Shown here piece after piece: positions 17,264 through 27,530 of a stretch of 64,000 nt of DNA (the stretch's first letter is position 1; each line of letters starts with the position of its first letter). Source of the stretch: Deltaproteobacteria bacterium (GTDB lineage Bacteria; Myxococcota_A; Polyangia; Polyangiales; Ga0077539); NCBI GenBank assembly GCA_947477565.1, contig CANJUR010000016.1:1-64000 (forward strand), given 5' to 3'. The translations under genes and the position numbers were made by a program. The notes under the pieces are model-generated. The model was not told the origin of the DNA. It saw only the letters and a list, made by a program, of their open reading frames with translations, and made no database searches.

Positions 17264-20199
17264 CACCACAACCCGGCAGCAGTGACGCCCACGTCGGCCC
17301 CGAAGCCCCGCTCGCTCGATGCCTCCGGGTGGATGCGCTGCGTCCACACCCGATTGTTCGTGGGCAATACCATCGTCGCACCAGCCTGACGGTACGTATC
17401 CGCACCACCGCGATCGAGGAAGATACCCACCGTGGGACGCGCGAAACGCCCGGGATCTGTAAGCGATTCGAGCGCCGCGTTGCCGAGCGACAGCACCGCC
17501 GCTGCGTCGTAGACGTCGTCGCCACCCTCGTCCGCGAAGAGGCCCGCGCCGTTGGCGTTGCCCGCGCCCAGCGCGAGGTTGGGCACATGGTAGGTGTCCA
17601 TACCATCGCCGAGACCGAGGAGGATCCCGAGCGAGAAGTCATGCCCCGCGCCGCCGGTCATGTTCTCCCGGGCGCTGTCCTGGTTGTGCACGTCGCTGCC
17701 GCCGCCATCGACCAACGCGCCGAACGCGAAGTGCGCCGCGGCCCCCTGGACGTACCAGCGCGCGCCGTAGTGATCGTCCCCGGCGCCGTCGAGCAGCAGA
17801 CCCATCCCGCTCCAGTACCCGGTGCCCTGCGCGAAGACCCCGGCGGTGTAGCGGTCGGCCCCCGCCCGGTCGCGCAACACCCCGATGCCACCGGCCATGT
17901 TGGTGCGATCCGGGGCGCTGTCGCCGCGCCGACCGAAGCCCGCACCCTGGGTGAAGCTCGAGTTCGACATCGGGCTCTGCGCCGACGGGAAGATCACCGG
18001 CGTCACCCTGGATTCGTACACGTCGTCGCCCGCCCGATCGTGCAGCAGCCCAACCCCCTGCACGTAGCCGAAGCCCTGCGCGTACGACCACGCCGTGTAC
18101 CGGTCGCGGCCGCCGCCGTCGAGCATCACCCCGATGCCAACGATCGCCGCCCCCTGGCCGCCCGCCTCGATGTCGTAGCGATCGTCGCCGCCGTCATCGA
18201 AGAGCCCGCCCACGCCGAGCGCGCCGAAGCCCTGCGCCATTCGCAGCGCGCGATAGCGGTCGTTGCCCGCGCCGAGGTCGTAGAGCAACCCAACGCCCAG
18301 GCGACCAGCACCCTGCCGCGCCGTCCGGCTCATCGAAGCACCGACCGAGCCGCCAGCGCGCACGCGCCCGTCTGCGTCCGACGCGAGCGTCTCCGGCGTG
18401 TCGAGCGAACCGGGCACCTCGAGGTAGCCGTAGGTGTCGTCGCCGGCGAGATCGATCGCGATGCTCACGGGCTGCGCCGGATCCACGTTGGCCCCGACCT
18501 GCGCCTCGTAGGTGTCGTCGCCGCCGAGGTCGAGCAATAGAAGCGTGCGGCGAAACTCCGTCGCGGTGTACCGGTGCGCCGCGCCGTCGCGAATCACGAT
18601 CTGCCCCGCAGGCGTGTCGGCGGTAAAGCTCACCCCGGTGCTGCCCACAAACGGGAGCCAATCGATGGACTCGATCGTCGCCGCGAGGTCCACGGACTCC
18701 CGCGCCGGCAAGCGCACCTCGCCGAGCATCACCGCGAGGTCTTCCGGGTCGGCGAAGTTGGCCCGCTCGTCCGCGCGGTTGGTCGGCAATACCAGGAACG
18801 GTAAGATCTTGAAGAGGTGCGTACGCTCCTCCGGGCTGGGGAAGCGCTCGAGTCCACGGTCGCGCGCCTCCGCGGCGGTGAGCGCTGCCCGCAGCACCCG
18901 GGCCACCGCCTGCTGGAGCGCGAGGGGTACGTCCGCAGCGTCGGCCACCGCAGGCGCACGATCGAAGGTCGCACCGTCGCGCACGGCCCAGCGCTCCAGC
19001 GCGTCCACCAGGGGCTGCTCCCCCGGGGCGGTGAGCGTCGGCGACGGCGCAGCGAGCGCATCAACTTCGCCCGAGAGCCGCAGCCCTGCCGCAGCCCGCA
19101 GCGCCCCGGAGAGGGTCGCGCCGACGGCGTCGATGCTCGGTCCCATGGACCGGGCCCAGCGCGCGCCGGCGAGCCAGTCGCGGTGCACCCGATCGAACAC
19201 CGGCAAGCGGAAGCGGTCGCGCGTCACGTACGCCCCGAAGGCGTCGAGCGTGGCGGCGCTGAAGAAGAGGTTGCAGCGGTCCCACGGGGCTGCCGGATCG
19301 GCGCGCAGCGCGAGGTCAAGCACCTGGTCGCGGGCCTCAAACCCGCAGCGGCACCCGTCGGGCACGCAGACCGCTTGCGTGAGGTCGCAGCGCGAGGTCG
19401 CACCACACTCCGCGTCGGCCGTGCACGCGACGGTGCAGAAGCCTCGCAGCGCAGGGCTCGCGGGCATCACGCAGCGCAGCCCTGCGGGGCACATCACCCC
19501 CGCGTCGCCGCCGCAGGGTGCGTTGAGCCCGCGGGCGTCGAGCGCCCCGACGCCGCACGCGTCCGGCCCGATGCGGTCGTCCGGAACACACGTTCGGATG
19601 GCCGTCCCATCGGAGGCGCGCCCGTCGCGGCACCGCCGAGCGCCGTCTTCGCAGTCGGCATCCACGAGGCACGCGCCAAGGCACACGTTGCCCGTGCGGC
19701 CGACGGAGGGCCGCGTGGCGTCGAGGTCCACGCAGCGATCGTAGCGGCCGACGCACCCCCCGGCAGGACACACCGCCCCGCGCCGGCTCTCCATCGGAAC
19801 GCACCCCGCGACAGCGTCCGGCGTACATACGCGGTTGCCCGCGGCGTCGTCGCGGCAGGTCGCCGGGACCGCAGCGGCGCAGCGCTCGCCCAGCACCGCG
19901 CAGACGAGGCGGCACTCGCGCAGACCCGGGGCGCGCGTGGCATCGACGGCGACGCAGACGCTCCCGTCGTCGCCGCACTCGGCGTCGGCGCGGCAGGGGC
20001 GGCAGGTGCGCGGCGGCGCGGCGATGATCACCGGAGCAGGCGCATCGACGGCAGGCGCATCGACGGCAGGCGCATCGACGGCGGACGCATCGACGGCGGG
20101 CACATCGCGGCCGGCATCGGTGGGCGGACGATCGGTCGCGGGTGCGTCGTCGCAAGCCACGGCGGAGCCAAGGAGAAGGCCGAGGAAGAGTGCACGCAT
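17263..20199 (-). CDS. large lipoprotein with Cys-rich N-terminus and GxGxLxDxxGxDxY repeat array
   Basis: MRALFLGLLLGSAVACDDAP lipobox; (VDAPA)n linker; Cys-rich modules; about ten repeats such as GVGLLHDRAGDDVYES, GMGLLLDGAGDDHYGA. Confidence 0.8.
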   Translation of the reverse strand: MRALFLGLLLGSAVACDDAPATDRPPTDAGRDVPAVDASAVDAPAVDAPAVDAPAPVIIAAPPRTCRPCRADAECGDDGSVCVAVDATRAPGLRECRLVCAVLGERCAAAVPATCRDDAAGNRVCTPDAVAGCVPMESRRGAVCPAGGCVGRYDRCVDLDATRPSVGRTGNVCLGACLVDADCEDGARRCRDGRASDGTAIRTCVPDDRIGPDACGVGALDARGLNAPCGGDAGVMCPAGLRCVMPASPALRGFCTVACTADAECGATSRCDLTQAVCVPDGCRCGFEARDQVLDLALRADPAAPWDRCNLFFSAATLDAFGAYVTRDRFRLPVFDRVHRDWLAGARWARSMGPSIDAVGATLSGALRAAAGLRLSGEVDALAAPSPTLTAPGEQPLVDALERWAVRDGATFDRAPAVADAADVPLALQQAVARVLRAALTAAEARDRGLERFPSPEERTHLFKILPFLVLPTNRADERANFADPEDLAVMLGEVRLPARESVDLAATIESIDWLPFVGSTGVSFTADTPAGQIVIRDGAAHRYTATEFRRTLLLLDLGGDDTYEAQVGANVDPAQPVSIAIDLAGDDTYGYLEVPGSLDTPETLASDADGRVRAGGSVGASMSRTARQGAGRLGVGLLYDLGAGNDRYRALRMAQGFGALGVGGLFDDGGDDRYDIEAGGQGAAIVGIGVMLDGGGRDRYTAWSYAQGFGYVQGVGLLHDRAGDDVYESRVTPVIFPSAQSPMSNSSFTQGAGFGRRGDSAPDRTNMAGGIGVLRDRAGADRYTAGVFAQGTGYWSGMGLLLDGAGDDHYGARWYVQGAAAHFAFGALVDGGGSDVHNQDSARENMTGGAGHDFSLGILLGLGDGMDTYHVPNLALGAGNANGAGLFADEGGDDVYDAAAVLSLGNAALESLTDPGRFARPTVGIFLDRGGADTYRQAGATMVLPTNNRVWTQRIHPEASSERGFGADVGVTAAGLW
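20041..20105. repeat. 15-bp tandem repeat encoding (DAPAV)n
   Basis: gcatcgacggcaggc repeated about four times; codes for DASAVDAPAVDAPAVDAPA on -. Confidence 0.8.
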
Positions 20200-20312
20200 G
20201 GGGTTGGGCGTCGAGGGTAGCAGCGCGGCGTGGGGGTGACATAGAGTGCGCCGCCCCGCGACCGGGACTAAACCCCCGACAGCGCGAAATGGCCGAGAAA
20301 TGACGGAGACAA

Positions 20313-21266
<954 letters not shown>

Positions 21267-21273
21267 CCCCGCC

Positions 21274-22209
21274 TCAGCCCGTCTGCGTCGCGCCGTCCGG
21301 CAGCGCAGCGTCCTCGAAGCGCTCCCGCACCACGTTCCAGACCCGCGCGTGGGCGCTCACAAGACCCCGCCCGCGGTCGATCTCGTAGACGTTGTACGAG
21401 GCCATCTGCTCGGGGTCGTGGTGCAACAGCGAGGCGCTCGTCGCCCCGAGTCGGTGAATCACCCCGCCCCGATCGCCGGTCAGCTTCTCGTGCCCGCGGC
21501 GGTGCCAGTGGCCGTGCAGCGCGAGCACCTCGCGGCCGTCGTCGAGCGACGCGCGGAAGTCCACCACGTCGTCGAGCCCGCGCATCAGCGATCGCAGCCC
21601 CCCGCGCGGATTCACCACCGGGTGGTGGCTCAGCACCACCGCCACGCGCGCCACGACCTCCGGGTGCGCGAGCGCGTCGCGTAGGGCCTGGCGCTGCGCG
21701 TCTCCAAGGTGACCCGAGGAGATCAGCGGTATCCGCGGAACCGCCGACGACAGACCGATCAGCGCCACGTCTTCGCGCAGTCGCACGAAGGGAAACCGGC
21801 CGCCGGGGAGATCCACCGCGAGGTCGAGGTCGCTCGTGATGTACTTCGCAAAGAACTCCCCAAAGCGCCCCGCCCGCCGAGAACCCTCCGTGTAGAGGTC
21901 GTGGTTGCCCGGGATGACACTGACCTGCGACGGGTCCATCCTGAGGCGCTCGATCATCGCGCGGGCGGCCTCAAACTCGGGCTCGAGCGCCAGGTTGGTG
22001 AGGTCGCCGGTGACCGCGACGTGGTCCGGCGCGAGCGCGCGGAGGTCGGCCATCATGGCTTCGACGATGCCCGGGCGGTGCTTGTGCCCGCGCTTCAAGC
22101 GGAGGTTGATCCACCCCGTGAGCCGCTTGTTGAGCAGCATGCGGTGCAGCGGGACACCCCGCAGGTCGAGGACGTGCGGATCAGACAAGTGCGCCAGGAT
22201 CATAGACAT
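21274..22209 (-). CDS. metallophosphoesterase
   Basis: LAHLSDPHV, VTGDLTNLALEPE, VIPGNHDLYTEGSRR, LALHGHWHRRGHEK. Confidence 0.92.
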   Translation of the reverse strand: MSMILAHLSDPHVLDLRGVPLHRMLLNKRLTGWINLRLKRGHKHRPGIVEAMMADLRALAPDHVAVTGDLTNLALEPEFEAARAMIERLRMDPSQVSVIPGNHDLYTEGSRRAGRFGEFFAKYITSDLDLAVDLPGGRFPFVRLREDVALIGLSSAVPRIPLISSGHLGDAQRQALRDALAHPEVVARVAVVLSHHPVVNPRGGLRSLMRGLDDVVDFRASLDDGREVLALHGHWHRRGHEKLTGDRGGVIHRLGATSASLLHHDPEQMASYNVYEIDRGRGLVSAHARVWNVVRERFEDAALPDGATQTG

Positions 22210-22278
22210 CGCAGGCGCGACCCTACCCTGAGGAGCCCTGCTCTCGCCCGCGCCCATCACGGTGATAGGGTCCGCCCC

Positions 22279-22647
22279 ATGAATTCTCGCATCGACCCTG
22301 AGCGCCTCGCCCGCCTCCGCGCCCACATCTTCGCCCTGGCCGGCATCGCCATCACCTCCGTCGCCTCGGCGCAGACGCCGCCGCCGACCAACCGCCCCAT
22401 GCCGCCGGTAAGCCATCCGGCCCCGACACCCACCGTCAACCCGCCGATGCCGCCGCCCTCCGTCAACCCGCCGCCGACGATGCCGCCGCCCTCCGTCAAC
22501 CCGCCGCCGACGATGCGGCAGCCGCACATCAGCCCGCCGGCGCATCCGCCGACCCCGCCGACCCCGCCGCGCCACCCCCGTCGTCGCGCCCCGCGTCCGC
22601 CGCAGAGTGCGCCGCCGCGTCCGATCACGCCGCCCGGCAACGGCTAA
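22279..22647 (+). CDS. small exported Pro-rich protein
   Basis: MNSRIDPERLARLRAHIFALAGIAITSVASAQ signal-like, then PPPSVNPPPTM repeats. Confidence 0.55.
   Translation: MNSRIDPERLARLRAHIFALAGIAITSVASAQTPPPTNRPMPPVSHPAPTPTVNPPMPPPSVNPPPTMPPPSVNPPPTMRQPHISPPAHPPTPPTPPRHPRRRAPRPPQSAPPRPITPPGNG
22450..22515. repeat. 33-bp perfect direct repeat, 2 copies
   Basis: ccgccgccctccgtcaacccgccgccgacgatg at 22450-22482 and 22483-22515. Confidence 0.9.
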
Positions 22648-22677
22648 ACCCGCCCTGAGGGCCATCAGCTTGTTTTT

Positions 22678-22774
22678 GGCCGTGCGCACGACCCGGACGG
22701 CCGTGCGCACGACCCGGACGGCCATGCGCACGACCCGGATGGCCATGCGCACGACCCGGACAGTGGTGCGCACG
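22678..22774. repeat. 21-bp intergenic tandem repeat, 4 full copies plus a partial
   Basis: ggcc(g/a)tgcgcacgacccgga(c/t) at 22678, 22699, 22720, 22741; partial from 22762. Confidence 0.92.
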
Positions 22775-22856
22775 CCGCGTTGACAGGGCTTCGCGGGCGG
22801 TGGCGATATGCGCCGGCTGACGCGGCTTCACGCGGGCAACAGCGAAGGGTTGAGCG

Positions 22857-23606
22857 ATGGACAAGGTCTTTGCCGACGCAGACACAGCGTGCGCGGACAT
22901 CCCCGAGGGCGCGAAGGTGCTCGCCGGGGGATTCGGGTTGTGCGGCATTCCCGAGAACTGCATCGGCGCGCTGCGGAGCAAGGGGACGCGCGACCTCTGG
23001 GTGGTGAGCAACAACTGCGGAGTGGATGACTGGGGCCTCGGGCTGCTGCTTGGCAACAAGCAGATCCGGAAGATGACCAGTAGCTATGTCGGCGAGAACA
23101 AGGAGTTTGAGCGGCAGTTCTTGAGCGGGGAGCTGGAGGTGGAACTGGTGCCGCAGGGGACGCTGGCCGAGCGGCTGCGGGCTGGAGGGTCTGGGATTCC
23201 GGCGTTCTTCACCCCGGCGGGCGTCGGGACGCAGGTCGCCGAAGGTGGTCTGCCGATGCTCTACGGCCCCGGCGGAACCATCCGCAAGGCGAGCGAGAAG
23301 AAGGAAGTCCGTGTCTTTGACGGCCGCGACTACGTGATGGAACGCGCCATCACCGGCGACTTCGCCATCGTGAAGGCGTGGCGCGGCGACCGGCACGGCA
23401 ACCTCTTGTTTCGCGCTAGCTCGCGCAACTTCAACCCGCTCTGCGCGATGGCCGCAAAGGTCACCATCGCGGAGATCGAAGAGCTGGTCGAACCCGGGCA
23501 GATCGACCCCGACCAGGTGCACCTCCCCGGTGTGTTTGTGCAGCGGGTGTTCGTCGGCAAGGACCACCAGAAGCGCATCGAGCGCCGCACCGTGCAGAAG
23601 GGATGA
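22857..23606 (+). CDS. scoA: 3-oxoacid CoA-transferase subunit A
   Basis: [66 protein letters not shown]. Confidence 0.93.
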   Translation: MDKVFADADTACADIPEGAKVLAGGFGLCGIPENCIGALRSKGTRDLWVVSNNCGVDDWGLGLLLGNKQIRKMTSSYVGENKEFERQFLSGELEVELVPQGTLAERLRAGGSGIPAFFTPAGVGTQVAEGGLPMLYGPGGTIRKASEKKEVRVFDGRDYVMERAITGDFAIVKAWRGDRHGNLLFRASSRNFNPLCAMAAKVTIAEIEELVEPGQIDPDQVHLPGVFVQRVFVGKDHQKRIERRTVQKG

Positions 23607-24265
23607 GCGCCATGCTGACCAGGGAACAAATCGCCCGCCGCGTCGCCCGCGAGCTACGCGACGGCTTCTACGTGAACCTCGGCATCGGCATGCCGACGCT
23701 CGTCCCGAACTACGTCGCGCCCGGCGTCGAGGTGGTGCTTCAGAGCGAAAACGGCGTGCTGGGCGTAGGCCCGTACCCGCATGCGGACAAGGTTGACCCC
23801 GACCTCATCAACGCCGGCAAGGAGACGATCACCGTCATCCCGGGCGCGAGCTACTTCGACAGCGCGACGAGCTTCTCGATGATCCGCGGGGGGCACATCG
23901 ACCTGGCCATTCTCGGTGCGATGCAGGTGAGCGAGACCGGCGACCTCGCCAACTGGATGATCCCCGGCAAGATGGTGAAGGGCATGGGCGGCGCGATGGA
24001 TCTCGTGCACGGCGCCCGCCGCGTCATCGTGATGATGGAGCACTTCGCCAGGGACGGCGGCCTGAAGATCGTGAAGCAGTGCACCCTGCCGCTCACGGGC
24101 CGCAACGTGGTGCACCGGATCATCACCGACATGGCCGTGATCGACGTGACGCCGACGGGGTTGCTCTTGAAAGAGCTCGCTCCCGGCGTGAGCGCGCGCG
24201 ACGTGCAGGACAAGACCGAAGCCATCCTCCGCGCCGCGCCAGACCTCTGCGAGATGGAACTCTGA
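23603..24265 (+). CDS. scoB: 3-oxoacid CoA-transferase subunit B
   Basis: [54 protein letters not shown]; 4-nt overlap with scoA. Confidence 0.93.
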   Translation: MSAMLTREQIARRVARELRDGFYVNLGIGMPTLVPNYVAPGVEVVLQSENGVLGVGPYPHADKVDPDLINAGKETITVIPGASYFDSATSFSMIRGGHIDLAILGAMQVSETGDLANWMIPGKMVKGMGGAMDLVHGARRVIVMMEHFARDGGLKIVKQCTLPLTGRNVVHRIITDMAVIDVTPTGLLLKELAPGVSARDVQDKTEAILRAAPDLCEMEL

Positions 24266-24280
24266 CCCACCGCCACCCCG

Positions 24281-24313
24281 CCGCCCGCGCGCTTCTTACG
24301 GCGTCGCGGGCGG
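24281..24313. terminator. candidate hairpin at a convergent gene end
   Basis: ccgcccgcg / cgcgggcgg 9-bp stem between the scoB stop and the OmpA gene stop; no U tract. Confidence 0.35.
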
Positions 24314-25759
24314 GCTTCGCTCGAGCACCACGAACTCCACGCGACGGTTGACCGCGCGCCCCACGGGGGTGGCGTTGTCTACGAGCGGCCGCGTTCGCCC
24401 ATAGCCTCGCGGGACGAGTCGCGTGCGAGCGATGCCCCTGCCCGCGAGCCAGTTGCAGATGGACTCCGCGCGGCGCTGCGAGAGCCGATAGTTGTACTGC
24501 TGGTCGGAGCGATCGTCGGTGTGGCCCTGCACCTCGAGGCGAACGAGTTCAGGGTGCGCCTCCAGCACCGCGGCGACCTCGAGCAGGAGCGGCGCGCTCT
24601 CCGGCAAGATCTGCGCGTGATCGATCGCAAACCGCGGCTGCTGGGTGATGACCACGCGATCGGCGCTCACATAGACGTGCGGACAGCCGTGCGTGGCGGG
24701 GTCTGGGGATGCAGGGCCGGCGTCGTCGGGGCAGTGATCCAGGGCATTGGCGATGCCGTCGGCGTCGCGATCGGGGTTGGGTGGCGGTGCGGGTGGCTCG
24801 ACGACGGGCGGAGCCTCTGGGACGGCGCGCTCGACAAACGGACATCCGCGGCGGCGAGAGTCGGGACGCACTCCGGCGGGGAGTTCGGGACAGAGATCGT
24901 CGGCGTCGGGGACGGCGTCGTGGTCGCGGTCGGCGACGGCGAGGGTGGGTTCGTTCGGCTGCGGGGCATATCCGACGAGGCCGAGCACGCGGAGGTCGGC
25001 GGAGCCTTCGCCGTCGAGGAGGCGAGGTCCGGCGGCGAGTCCGAAGGCGAGGCCCGTGCGGCTCACGTGATGGATGCCTGCGAGGGCTTCAAGGGAGAGC
25101 GCGCCACCGGCGAGGGGCGAGCGGAGCAGCGTCTCGAAGCTGGTCTCGAGCGTGACGAGCACCCGCGGAACAATCGGGAGGGTGACCCCGGCGCGGGCGA
25201 GGAGTTGGTTCTCCCAGCCCGGGCGGAGTGCGACGCCGAGGTTGGCGGCGAAGATGAAATCGCGCGCGTTGGTGAGTTCGAAAAGAACGCGCGGGACGAC
25301 CCCGACGGCGCCATCGCCCGCATTGGCTGCACCGCTTCCGGTGGGGATCAGAAGTGTTGCGGCGAGGGCGAGACGCCCGGCACCACGGCGCGGGAGACCC
25401 AGGAGGCGGACGCGCGCATCGACGCGGAGGTCGCCGGGCGCGAGGGCGGAGTCGGCGCCGGCGAGTTGTTGTGTGGCGACGACGGGCATCACGACGCCGA
25501 GTTGCACGCGATCGAAGAGTCCAACGGTGGCGGCGAGGTGGGCTGTGACGCGGTTCTCGATGGGCACCCCGGCGAGGGCGCGGGCCCAATCGACGGCGAG
25601 GAGGGCGCCGACGCCGAGGTGCGGCGGCACGAGGGCGCGCTCGGTGGCGTTGAGGTCATCGGCGGAGGGTGGAGCGGCGTAGCGGCTGACGGACCAGCCC
25701 TGCCCCCCGGCGACCACGGGCAGCGCCGAGAGTGCGAGGGCGCAGACGATCGGTCTCAC
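24296..25759 (-). CDS. OmpA family outer membrane protein
   Basis: DRDADGIANALDHCPDD TSP3 segment and OmpA C-domain VRLEVQGHTDDRSDQQYNYRLSQRRAESICNWL. GTG start overlaps the upstream stop. Confidence 0.88.
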   Translation of the reverse strand: MRPIVCALALSALPVVAGGQGWSVSRYAAPPSADDLNATERALVPPHLGVGALLAVDWARALAGVPIENRVTAHLAATVGLFDRVQLGVVMPVVATQQLAGADSALAPGDLRVDARVRLLGLPRRGAGRLALAATLLIPTGSGAANAGDGAVGVVPRVLFELTNARDFIFAANLGVALRPGWENQLLARAGVTLPIVPRVLVTLETSFETLLRSPLAGGALSLEALAGIHHVSRTGLAFGLAAGPRLLDGEGSADLRVLGLVGYAPQPNEPTLAVADRDHDAVPDADDLCPELPAGVRPDSRRRGCPFVERAVPEAPPVVEPPAPPPNPDRDADGIANALDHCPDDAGPASPDPATHGCPHVYVSADRVVITQQPRFAIDHAQILPESAPLLLEVAAVLEAHPELVRLEVQGHTDDRSDQQYNYRLSQRRAESICNWLAGRGIARTRLVPRGYGRTRPLVDNATPVGRAVNRRVEFVVLERSPPATP

Positions 25760-26706
25760 GGTGTTTCCCGGGCGGCGGCCTCGGTGATGTCGGCTGCATC
25801 GGCGCACACCTCGGTCTCCAACGACGCTGCAGCGCTCGGACCGCCCAGCACTCGCAGCGGCACCCGGAAGCACCGCGCCCCTTCGGTCGCCCGCCCTGCG
25901 TCCACGAGACGAACCTCCGCGACGGATCTTCCGGCGGGGCTCCCATCGGTCCACCGCAGGCGGGCGTCGGCGCGCAGCACCCAGCGGGCGCCGGGGGAAT
26001 CATCGCCGTGGTCGTCGATCTCGAGGTCGAGTGCGGGCAGCACGGCGGACTCCGCGACCACTGCTTCGAAGCGCGCGCACGGCATGGCCACCAGGACGCG
26101 AGCGCCTTCGCCGGTCGCGCGGCGCGAGAGCACGTACACCGGCGGGTCACGGGTGACCTCCACCGTCGCGCCATCGGGGAGCGCGGCGCGGGTGCCCGGG
26201 GCGAGCCTTTCGGCGCTCTGCGTGGGGCGGGCGACCTGCGGCGCGGGGTGCTCGAGCGCGAGTGCGGGCGCGGTGGACAGGGTGATGCGCAGGCCCGCGG
26301 GGAAGACCTCGCTGCCGCGCCCGGGGACGCCGGGCGAGACCGCGAGCGCGCCCGACGGGCCGGACAGGGACAGCCGATCTGCGAGCACGGGAGCGATCGA
26401 CGCGGGGCGCACGAAGAAGCGCAGTCGCATGCCGCGCGGGGGTGCGATCACGGGCGCGCATTGGCGTGCGGAAGCGGGCATGGTTTCAAGTTCGATCCAT
26501 CCGGCGCGGGCGCGCACTCGACGAAGCGTTGCCCCGGCGGCGACGATCACGCCGGACGCCTGATCATCGGCGCGGGTGCGGAGGGTGGTTCCGTCGGCGA
26601 CGCGCACGAGGCGAGCGGCGGGGCGCGCATCGGCGGTGGGATGCGGAGCGGAGGCGCAAGCGAGCGGCAGCGCCGACGCGAGGAGGAGGTTCACGGTGGG
26701 GCGCAT
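25756..26706 (-). CDS. hypothetical lipoprotein
   Basis: MRPTVNLLLASALPLACASAPHP lipobox; coupled to the OmpA gene. Confidence 0.72.
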   Translation of the reverse strand: MRPTVNLLLASALPLACASAPHPTADARPAARLVRVADGTTLRTRADDQASGVIVAAGATLRRVRARAGWIELETMPASARQCAPVIAPPRGMRLRFFVRPASIAPVLADRLSLSGPSGALAVSPGVPGRGSEVFPAGLRITLSTAPALALEHPAPQVARPTQSAERLAPGTRAALPDGATVEVTRDPPVYVLSRRATGEGARVLVAMPCARFEAVVAESAVLPALDLEIDDHGDDSPGARWVLRADARLRWTDGSPAGRSVAEVRLVDAGRATEGARCFRVPLRVLGGPSAAASLETEVCADAADITEAAARETP

Positions 26707-26817
26707 GGGAGGGTGCGTAGGGTATCGTCAGGGCGCGCGCTGACGCCACGAGGACGGAGGGTCAGGGCTACACACCCCTCGCGCGACGGCCGCCGAAGTG
26801 ATATCGGCGACACCCAT

Positions 26818-27519
26818 ATGGGCGCACAGTGGAAGCAGAAGGGTCGGGAGCTCGCGGCCAACGCCAAGGGCAAGGTGATGACCAAGCTCACCAAGGAAAT
26901 CATGATCGCCGCGCGGGAGGGGGCCGATGCGAGCGGCAACTCGCGTCTGCGCATGGCGCTCGACGCCGCGCGCAAGGCGTCGATGACCAAGGAGACGATG
27001 GAGCGCGCCATCAAGAAGGGCGCGGGCATGCTCGACGAGGGCTTGTCCTTTGACACAGTGAACTACGAGGGCTTCGCGCCCTACCAGGTGCCAGTGATTG
27101 TGGAGTGCCTTACGGACAACCGTAATCGCACTTCATCCAACGTGCGCATCCTCTTCAAGAAGGGGCAGATCGCGGCGGCGGGCGCGGTGTCCTGGGACTT
27201 CGCGCGGCTCGGCGCGGTGGAGGCCACTCCCCCTGCGGGAGGGAATGTGGACCCCGAGGAGGCGGCCATCGAGTGCGGCGCACAGGACCTCGAAGCCAAC
27301 GACGAGGGCGGCACGATCTTCTACACCGAGCCGACGGACCTCGATCTGGTGTCCAAGGCCCTCGCCGAGCGCAAGTGGACGGTGTCGTCTGCGAAGCTGA
27401 TCTGGAAGGCGAAGAACCCCGTGAAGGTCGATGACGCGCAGCGCGTCGAGGTCGAGGCCTTCCTCGCTGCCCTCGACGACGACGACGACGTGCAGACGCT
27501 CTTCGTCGGTCTCGCCTGA
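26818..27519 (+). CDS. yebC: YebC/PmpR family transcriptional/translation regulator
   Basis: MGAQWKQKGRELAANAKGKVMTKLTKEIMIAAREG; GKG-type central region; NYEGFAPYQVPVIVECLTDNRNRT. Confidence 0.93.
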   Translation: MGAQWKQKGRELAANAKGKVMTKLTKEIMIAAREGADASGNSRLRMALDAARKASMTKETMERAIKKGAGMLDEGLSFDTVNYEGFAPYQVPVIVECLTDNRNRTSSNVRILFKKGQIAAAGAVSWDFARLGAVEATPPAGGNVDPEEAAIECGAQDLEANDEGGTIFYTEPTDLDLVSKALAERKWTVSSAKLIWKAKNPVKVDDAQRVEVEAFLAALDDDDDVQTLFVGLA

Positions 27520-27530
27520 TCCACCGCCCT

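Noticed and set aside
22678-22774. Possible mini CRISPR array
   Set aside because: Units are contiguous 21-mers with no unique spacers and no cas genes nearby; it is a simple tandem repeat.
24521-26563. 680-aa + strand ORF
   Set aside because: Antisense to the OmpA protein and its lipoprotein partner, both with clear signal peptides and motifs.
27471-27490. gacgacgacgacgacg run in yebC
   Set aside because: Encodes an acidic DDDDD loop, not regulatory.
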